A DNA stretch of 64,000 nt from Polynucleobacter sp. MWH-Svant-W18 (GTDB taxonomy: Bacteria; Pseudomonadota; Gammaproteobacteria; Burkholderiales; Burkholderiaceae), in assembly GCF_018687495.1 (NCBI RefSeq), contig NZ_CP061293.1, forward strand, positions 124,001 through 188,000, read 5' to 3'. Position numbers and translations under genes: made by a program. Below the pieces are notes generated by a model, which saw only the letters and a list, made by a program, of their open reading frames with translations, was not told the origin of the DNA and searched no databases. Shown here piece by piece: positions 58,623-64,000 of this stretch (positions are counted from its first letter, which is position 1; every line of letters begins with the position of its first letter).

Positions 58623-58680
58623 GGCGCCTGACTGAGACTCGTTTGATTCAGATTTATTCCGAATTTAACTCTTAGGAACA

Positions 58681-58705
58681 GGCCTCGCTAAGCGAGGCCT
58701 TTTTT
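58681..58705 (+). terminator. Intrinsic terminator between rpmA and obgE
   Basis: GGCCTCGC and GCGAGGCC form a perfect 8-bp GC-rich stem with a 3-base loop followed by six T. It ends only 4 bases before the obgE ATG. Confidence 0.93.
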
Positions 58706-58709
58706 ATTC

Positions 58710-59798
58710 ATGAAATTTATAGACGAAGCGCGTATTGAAGTCATAGCTGGCCAAGGTGGCGCCGGAAGCGCGTCTATGCGCCGTGAAAAGTTCATTGAAT
58801 TTGGTGGACCTGATGGCGGTGATGGCGGCAAGGGCGGAAGCGTTTGGGCTATTGCCGATCGCAACATTAATACCTTGATCGACTATCGCTACGCTAAAAC
58901 ACACACTGCAAAAAACGGTGAACCAGGGCGAGGCGCTGATTGCTATGGCCGCGCAGGCGACGATATTGAATTGCGTATGCCAGTAGGTACCATCATCGCT
59001 GATTACGAAACTGGCGAGCCGATTGCTGACTTAACAACTCATGGCGAGCGTCTTTGTTTAGCGCAGGGTGGTGTTGGTGGTTGGGGCAATATTCACTTTA
59101 AGAGTTCTACAAACAGAGCTCCGCGTCAAAAGACCAATGGCAAGCCAGGTGAGCGTCGCAAGCTCAAGCTGGAATTAAAGGTATTGGCAGATGTGGGTTT
59201 GTTGGGCATGCCAAATGCGGGTAAGTCGACATTGATTACTGCGGTTTCTAATGCACGTCCAAAAATTGCGGATTATCCATTTACTACCTTGCATCCAAAT
59301 TTGGGTGTGGTGCGAGTCGGCAATGAACGTAGTTTTGTGATTGCGGATATTCCAGGTTTGATTGAAGGAGCTGCTGAAGGTGCTGGCTTAGGCCACCGCT
59401 TCTTGCGCCACTTACAACGTACTGGCGTGCTATTGCACCTGGTTGATCTCGCTCCATTTGATGAGAACGTTGATCCCGTTGCCGATGCCAATGCGATTGT
59501 CAATGAATTGCGTAAATATGATGAAGCCTTGGTTGAGAAGCCACGCTGGTTAGTGTTGAACAAAGTCGATATGATTCCCGAAGAGGACCGCAAGAAAGTT
59601 GTCGCTGACTTTGTGAAAAAGTTTAAGTGGGAAGGCCCAACATTTGAGATTTCTGCTTTGACTGGACTGGGTTGCGATAAGCTTTGTTATGCCTTGCAAG
59701 ATTACTTAGATTCTGTGCGTCGCAATCGAGATGAGATAGATGAGCGTGCTCAAGATCCTCGTTACCAAGATCAGTTAGAAGATAAAAAACCGGATTAA
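58710..59798 (+). CDS. obgE: GTPase ObgE/CgtA
   Basis: Essential GTPase for 50S maturation and stress signalling. The 362 residues have the glycine-rich Obg domain ([12 protein letters not shown] near residue 33), then the G domain with [13 protein letters not shown] near residue 165, [12 protein letters not shown] near residue 213 and NKVD. The start [11 protein letters not shown] is canonical, yet no ribosome site precedes it: a terminator T-run lies immediately upstream. It therefore depends on read-through or leaderless initiation. Confidence 0.97.
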   Translation: MKFIDEARIEVIAGQGGAGSASMRREKFIEFGGPDGGDGGKGGSVWAIADRNINTLIDYRYAKTHTAKNGEPGRGADCYGRAGDDIELRMPVGTIIADYETGEPIADLTTHGERLCLAQGGVGGWGNIHFKSSTNRAPRQKTNGKPGERRKLKLELKVLADVGLLGMPNAGKSTLITAVSNARPKIADYPFTTLHPNLGVVRVGNERSFVIADIPGLIEGAAEGAGLGHRFLRHLQRTGVLLHLVDLAPFDENVDPVADANAIVNELRKYDEALVEKPRWLVLNKVDMIPEEDRKKVVADFVKKFKWEGPTFEISALTGLGCDKLCYALQDYLDSVRRNRDEIDERAQDPRYQDQLEDKKPD

Positions 59799-59824
59799 AG
59801 TATTCATTCACACTGCAAGATGTT

Positions 59825-60616
59825 ATGAACACCACTCAAACTAAACGCATCGTTGTTAAAGTAGGCTCTAGCCTTGTCACCAATAACGGTGAGGGTTTAG
59901 ACCATGCTGCGATTGGAATGTGGGCTGAGCAGATGGCAACCCTTTTAAGGGCGGGTCATCAAGTGCTCATGGTGAGCTCTGGGGCGATTGCTGAAGGTAT
60001 GCAGCGTCTGGGTTGGACAAAACGCCCACAAGAAATTCATCAACTACAGGCCGCAGCTGCAGTGGGTCAGATGGGTTTGGTACAGGTTTACGAAAGTTGT
60101 TTTGCGCGTTTCAACTTGCACAGCGCTCAGATTTTGCTAACCAATGCGGATTTGGCGAATCCTGAGCGCAATGCTAATGCGAAAGCAACTTTGGATACGC
60201 TATTGAAGCTAGGGGTCGTTCCGATCATTAATGAGAATGACACTGTAGTCACTGATGAAATTAAGTTTGGCGACAACGATAGTCTCGCAGCTTTAGTTGC
60301 AAATTTAATTTATGCAGATCTCTTAGTGATTTTGACTGATCAGGGTGGTTTATATACTGCAGATCCACGTCAAAATCCTAATGCCACTTTGTTAACTCAT
60401 GCAATTGCTGGGGATCCTGCCTTGGAGAAAATGGCGGGTGGCGCTGCCAGTGAGCTGAGTAAGGGCGGCATGTTGACTAAAGTCCTGGCTGCTAAAGTAG
60501 CTGCTCAAACTGGTGCCACCACGGTGATTGCCTCTGGGCGCGAACCTAATATTCTTACCCGACTTTTGGCGGGTGAAAATATTGGAACGCACCTTACTTC
60601 AAGCAAAAATACTTAA
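59825..60616 (+). CDS. proB: Glutamate 5-kinase, short form without PUA domain
   Basis: Phosphorylates glutamate as the first step of proline synthesis. The 263 residues contain the complete amino-acid kinase domain: [17 protein letters not shown] at the start, [35 protein letters not shown] near residue 137, [16 protein letters not shown], and [20 protein letters not shown]. The C-terminal PUA domain of the roughly 370-residue proteobacterial enzyme is missing, and there is no space for it before the next gene. It lies 26 bases after obgE. Confidence 0.94.
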   Translation: MNTTQTKRIVVKVGSSLVTNNGEGLDHAAIGMWAEQMATLLRAGHQVLMVSSGAIAEGMQRLGWTKRPQEIHQLQAAAAVGQMGLVQVYESCFARFNLHSAQILLTNADLANPERNANAKATLDTLLKLGVVPIINENDTVVTDEIKFGDNDSLAALVANLIYADLLVILTDQGGLYTADPRQNPNATLLTHAIAGDPALEKMAGGAASELSKGGMLTKVLAAKVAAQTGATTVIASGREPNILTRLLAGENIGTHLTSSKNT

Positions 60617-61182
60617 TTCGCAATTATTCCAAATGAATTGCTGGGCTGAGTACCACCAGTAAAGTTATTGGGGTTTAGCGATTTCTGAATCGTAGCCATG
60701 TTTTTCTCTTGGCTGGTGAAATTGCAAAATGCACCTTGAGCTAGAGCTGCTTGATAGCGGTTTGGGACAACGGTTGGAATCGCTCTCCATGACGATAGAG
60801 GATTTTCTCTCCAAACATTATTTTCCAGTGTTCCGTACAGGCGCCACTGGAATGAGTCACAACGAATGCCTTCATACTGTGCTTGCTTTTCACCGCTGGG
60901 GTTCGTCATCACGACAATGTAGCGTGTAACCCCATCTTTGCCGATTGAAATTGAGTCGGTATCCACCGCAAATTTAAAGATCGTCGTTTCTGAAACATAG
61001 AAAGGTATTAGAGTGCCTGGATTTGGTGGATTGAGGGGCATCGTTGTAACACCCTCCTTAAAGACCATCGGAGCGTAAGGATCAAGCCCGCTTTCCATTG
61101 GGTCGCCAGCACAAGCGATCAATGTACTTGTAATGCAAATGCTGATCGTATAGCCACTGATTTTGCGAAAACTGATATTCAT
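60613..61182 (-). CDS. CNP1-like family lipoprotein
   Basis: A 189-residue predicted lipoprotein with a signal segment ending in LIACAG (lipid-attachment Cys24). The mature part has the CNP1-like (DUF1840-neighbourhood, formerly cryptic neisserial protein) pattern [21 protein letters not shown] and ERRLYGT-like segment [16 protein letters not shown], with two cysteines likely to pair. Function unknown. It sits between proB and rppH as in other Burkholderiales, overlaps rppH by 4 bases and proB tail to tail by 4. Confidence 0.83.
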   Translation of the reverse strand: MNISFRKISGYTISICITSTLIACAGDPMESGLDPYAPMVFKEGVTTMPLNPPNPGTLIPFYVSETTIFKFAVDTDSISIGKDGVTRYIVVMTNPSGEKQAQYEGIRCDSFQWRLYGTLENNVWRENPLSSWRAIPTVVPNRYQAALAQGAFCNFTSQEKNMATIQKSLNPNNFTGGTQPSNSFGIIAN

Positions 61183-61778
61183 TTTTCTTTATCCGATTTG
61201 GTAGGTGCTTTGTTTTGATCTTCGTTGCCGGCGTAAAAGGATTGGATTAGATCGAGCGGAGTTCCCCAAGCAAGCTGCTGCATACGTAGACCTCTAGAAA
61301 GGTAGCGAGCAAGTTCTGACAAGGCTAACTCATAGACCTCACGCTTAAAGTCAATCACTGCGTCTAGCTGAATCCAGAATGGAACCCAGCGCCAGGCATC
61401 AAATTCTGGGTGGTCTGAGGCACGCAATTGAATATCGCTATCTAAACCTACTAAGCGCAAAAGAAACCAGATTTGTTTTTGGCCGCGATAAGCGGTGCGG
61501 TGAATGCGTGTGGCATGTTGACGGCGCAGGTATTCCTCAGGGACGTCATAGCGAAGCCAATCCCTAGTCCGTCCAATAATTTGGACATGTTCCGGCAGCA
61601 AGCCAACTTCCTCATGCAATTCGCGGTACATAGCCTGCTCAGGGCTCTCACCATGCTGAATCCCGCCCTGCGGGAACTGCCACGAATGCTGCCCAACGCG
61701 TTTTCCCCAGAAAACCTCGTTACGGCTATTAAGGAGGACAATGCCGACATTGGGGCGATACCCTTCACGGTCAAGCAT
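61179..61778 (-). CDS. rppH: RNA 5'-pyrophosphohydrolase RppH
   Basis: Nudix enzyme that converts 5'-triphosphate mRNA ends for RNase E decay. The 199 residues begin [15 protein letters not shown] and carry the Nudix box in [24 protein letters not shown] near residues 38-61 and the RppH-type FLLRLVG and [10 protein letters not shown] segments. A GAGG site 7 bases before the ATG supports the start. Divergent from proS. Confidence 0.95.
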   Translation of the reverse strand: MLDREGYRPNVGIVLLNSRNEVFWGKRVGQHSWQFPQGGIQHGESPEQAMYRELHEEVGLLPEHVQIIGRTRDWLRYDVPEEYLRRQHATRIHRTAYRGQKQIWFLLRLVGLDSDIQLRASDHPEFDAWRWVPFWIQLDAVIDFKREVYELALSELARYLSRGLRMQQLAWGTPLDLIQSFYAGNEDQNKAPTKSDKEK

Positions 61779-61826
61779 GATCGTGCCTCAAATCCTTTAA
61801 AATCAATGATTTGATTATATCCATAC

Positions 61827-63569
61827 ATGAAAGCATCACAATCATTTCTCGCAACGTTAAAAGAAGCCCCCTCTGACGCTGAGGTGGTTTCGCACAAACT
61901 CATGGTGCGGGCAGGCTTAATTCGCAAGCTCAGTGCAGGCATCTACAACTATTTGCCGCTCGGCTTGAAAGTGATTCGCAAGGTGGAAAACATTATTCGC
62001 GAAGAAATGAATCGTGCGGGTGCAATTGAGTTGCTCATGCCGATGATCCAGCCAGCTGAATTGTGGCAAGAAACGGGTCGCTGGGAAAAGATGGGCCCTG
62101 AATTACTCCGCATTAAAGATCGTCATGATCGTGACTTTTTGATTCAGCCAACCTCAGAAGAGGTTATTACAGATTTAGCTCGCAATGAAATCAAGAGTTA
62201 TAAACAACTTCCAGTCAATTTCTATCAAATTCAAACGAAGTTCCGTGATGAGCGCCGCCCGCGTTTTGGCATTATGCGTGGCCGTGAATTCAGCATGAAA
62301 GATGCCTATTCGTTTGATCGTGATGCGGAAGGTTTGAAGAAGTCCTATCAAATCATGTTTGATGCTTACACCCGCATTTTTAAGCGCATGGGGCTTAAGT
62401 TTCGTGCAGTCACTGCAGATAACGGTGCGATTGGCGGTTCAGGAAGTCAAGAGTTTCACGTGATTGCAGATACTGGAGAAGATGCCATTGTATATTGCCC
62501 TAATTCCGACTACGCAGCCAATCTGGAGGCGGCAGAGTCGCTTGCATTGATTGCTACGCGTGCTACTGCTTCTGCACCAATGAGTAAGGTTGCAACACCC
62601 GATAAAACTCATTGTGCGGAAGTTGCGAAGTTCTTAAATATTCCACTAGAAAAGACTGTGAAGTCTTTGTTGTTTGCTGCCGATCAAGAAAAAGGCCCTG
62701 CCAAACTGTTTATGTTGTTGGTGCGCGGAGATCATGAGCTCAATGAAGTAAAGGCGAGCAAAGTGCCGGGCTTGGCTGAGTCGCGTTTTGCTACAGAGAC
62801 TGAGATTCAGCGGGCATGCAATGCCCCTGCAGGTTATTTAGGTCCTGTTGGTGTAAGCGGAGATGTCACAGTGGTCGCTGATCGGACCGTTGCCAATATG
62901 TCTGATTTTGTTTGTGGTGCAAATGATGCTGGCCATCATTTAACTGGTGTGAACTGGGGCCGTGATTTACCTGAACCAATGGTTATAGATATTCGTAATG
63001 CCATGATTGGCGATCCATCACCAGACGGTAAAGGTGTTGTTGATATCTGTCGCGGTATTGAGGTGGGGCATGTATTCCAATTGGGAACACGTTATTCTGA
63101 AGCAATGGGCTGCACATACCTTGATCAACAAGGCAAAGCACAACCTATGGTGATGGGTTGCTATGGAATTGGAGTGACTCGTTTATTGGGTGCTGCTATC
63201 GAGCAAGGTCATGATGAGCGCGGCATTATTTGGCCGATCTCCATGGCACCTTTTGAAGTGGTTATTTGCCCAATGGGTTACGATAAATCAGAAGCCGTTA
63301 AGGCTGCCTGTGATCAACTGCATGATGAATTACTTGCAGCCGGTATTGATGTGATCTTGGATGATCGCAATGAGCGTCCGGGTGCGATGTTTGCGGACTG
63401 GGAGTTGATTGGCGCGCCATTCCGGGTAGTGATCGGCGATCGTGGTTTGGCAGATGCGCAAGTGGAATTTAAAGGCCGCACTGATGCTGAATCGCAAAAC
63501 ATTCCGCTGGTAGACATCAAGGCTAAAGTGATTGCTGCCGTGCAAGCAGCAAAGACCGCTATTCACTAA
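61827..63569 (+). CDS. proS: Prolyl-tRNA synthetase
   Basis: Charges tRNA-Pro. The 580 residues are of the bacterial long type: class II motif 1 region [20 protein letters not shown] near residue 36, motif 2 [25 protein letters not shown] near residue 140, the INS editing domain (about 225-390), motif 3 [12 protein letters not shown] near residue 445, and the anticodon-binding domain at the end. No ribosome site precedes the ATG; GATTAT ends 8 bases before it (4 of 6 to a -10). Confidence 0.97.
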   Translation: MKASQSFLATLKEAPSDAEVVSHKLMVRAGLIRKLSAGIYNYLPLGLKVIRKVENIIREEMNRAGAIELLMPMIQPAELWQETGRWEKMGPELLRIKDRHDRDFLIQPTSEEVITDLARNEIKSYKQLPVNFYQIQTKFRDERRPRFGIMRGREFSMKDAYSFDRDAEGLKKSYQIMFDAYTRIFKRMGLKFRAVTADNGAIGGSGSQEFHVIADTGEDAIVYCPNSDYAANLEAAESLALIATRATASAPMSKVATPDKTHCAEVAKFLNIPLEKTVKSLLFAADQEKGPAKLFMLLVRGDHELNEVKASKVPGLAESRFATETEIQRACNAPAGYLGPVGVSGDVTVVADRTVANMSDFVCGANDAGHHLTGVNWGRDLPEPMVIDIRNAMIGDPSPDGKGVVDICRGIEVGHVFQLGTRYSEAMGCTYLDQQGKAQPMVMGCYGIGVTRLLGAAIEQGHDERGIIWPISMAPFEVVICPMGYDKSEAVKAACDQLHDELLAAGIDVILDDRNERPGAMFADWELIGAPFRVVIGDRGLADAQVEFKGRTDAESQNIPLVDIKAKVIAAVQAAKTAIH

Positions 63570-63592
63570 ACGCTTTGCAAGATTGACTGAGT

Positions 63593-64000
63593 TTATTTTT
63601 TAAAGAGGCCGCCGATACCCTTGGCGGCTCCTTTTGCAGCCATGGTCGCCATGGTGCGCGCCATCTTCCCACCCTTAAATTGTTTCATCATCGTTTGCAT
63701 TTGCTCAAACTGAGCAAGCAGGCGATTTACTTCTTGTACTTCTACGCCAGCACCAGCGGCAATGCGGCGTTTACGGCTTGCCTTGAGTAGTTCTGGCTTA
63801 CTACGTTCGCGTGGAGTCATGCTATCAATAATGCCGCGCATCCGTTTGGTTTGTTTGTCAGCGTTGCTCAGATTTGTTTTAGAGGCAGCTTGCGCTACTT
63901 GACTTGGGAGCTTATCCATCAAACTAGCCATGCCACCCATCTGCTGCATTTGCATGAGCTGATCGCGGAAGTCTCCAAGATCAAAGCCACCTTTAGAAAT
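63593..64000 (-). CDS. ffh: Signal recognition particle protein Ffh, 5' end outside window
   Basis: Protein subunit of SRP, which binds signal sequences and 4.5S RNA. The visible 135 C-terminal residues are the methionine-rich M domain: DLGDFRDQLMQMQQMGGM, then MRGIIDSMTPRER, then the RNA-binding helix-turn-helix SRKRRIAAGAGVEVQEVNRLL, and a tail ending GGLFKK. The GTPase (NG) domain lies beyond the right edge. Confidence 0.96.
   Translation of the reverse strand: MSKGGFDLGDFRDQLMQMQQMGGMASLMDKLPSQVAQAASKTNLSNADKQTKRMRGIIDSMTPRERSKPELLKASRKRRIAAGAGVEVQEVNRLLAQFEQMQTMMKQFKGGKMARTMATMAAKGAAKGIGGLFKK

Noticed and set aside
1..64000. CRISPR arrays, tRNA/rRNA genes, insertion sequences, prophage, restriction or toxin-antitoxin loci
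   Set aside because: No regularly spaced repeats, transposase, integrase, toxin-antitoxin pairs or structural RNA signatures were seen; nearly all the sequence is occupied by housekeeping genes with uniform codon use.

Overview
The window is chromosomal core DNA from a betaproteobacterium. Gene content and order (complete mra/dcw cluster running mraZ to ftsZ then lpxC, DciA-like gene, secA, argJ, DUF815 ATPase, mutT; rplU-rpmA-obgE-proB-CNP1-rppH-proS; pilB-pilC-pilD-coaE-zapD), AT-leaning composition and very tight packing suggest Burkholderiaceae, most likely Polynucleobacter. That genus call is an inference from synteny and protein resemblance, not from a search. No rRNA, tRNA, CRISPR array, insertion sequence, prophage or defence island was seen.

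Layout. 1-5.6 kb: the 5' part of hemA (minus strand), a small membrane protein, then a minus-strand operon ubiH-family/dsbC-like/M61 peptidase/ung. 5.7-7.8 kb: ychF, a small winged-helix regulator and a divergent unknown membrane protein. 7.8-12.4 kb: the minus-strand operon rpe-trpE-trpG-trpD-trpC. 12.5-16.1 kb: apaG, mltA, an enoyl-CoA hydratase and an M20 amidohydrolase, with an unlisted 37-codon membrane-peptide ORF between apaG and mltA. 16.2-20.6 kb: the biotin genes bioA-bioF-bioD (minus) divergent from bioB (plus), followed by coq7.

21.2-39.0 kb: the division and cell-wall cluster mraZ-rsmH-ftsL-ftsI-murE-murF-mraY-murD-ftsW-murG-murC-ddl-ftsQ-ftsA-ftsZ. Most neighbours overlap by 4-10 bases. 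It is preceded by a 290-base control region holding a sigma70-like promoter, three 10-bp-spaced MraZ boxes and, further upstream, a perfect-arm LexA (SOS) box. 39.0-46.5 kb: a peroxiredoxin behind a GC-rich foldable element, lpxC, a DciA-like gene, secA, argJ, a DUF815 ATPase and mutT.

46.5-51.8 kb: a minus-strand operon hlyC/corC-pilB-pilC-pilD-coaE-zapD whose pilus proteins are unusually short. 51.9-56.9 kb: ogt, an isolated squalene/phytoene synthase, a sodium:solute symporter, a ketopantoate-reductase-family gene and a FAH-family hydrolase. 57.0-64.0 kb: ispB divergent from rplU-rpmA-obgE-proB, then a CNP1-like lipoprotein and rppH on the minus strand, proS, and the 3' end of ffh.

The genes are mostly housekeeping: peptidoglycan precursor synthesis and septum assembly, cofactors (biotin, CoA, haem, ubiquinone), tryptophan, protein export and translation. 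I found no obvious undescribed multi-gene system. The most notable signals are regulatory. First, eight genes that mostly head transcription units have a near-consensus -10 hexamer ending 5-9 bases before the start codon and no Shine-Dalgarno site, which suggests leaderless mRNAs. Second, there is an SOS box in front of the division cluster. Third, a perfect-consensus promoter for rplU lies across the start codon of ispB. Fourth, a terminator abuts the obgE start codon. Fifth, there is a GC-rich foldable element between ftsZ and the peroxiredoxin gene.
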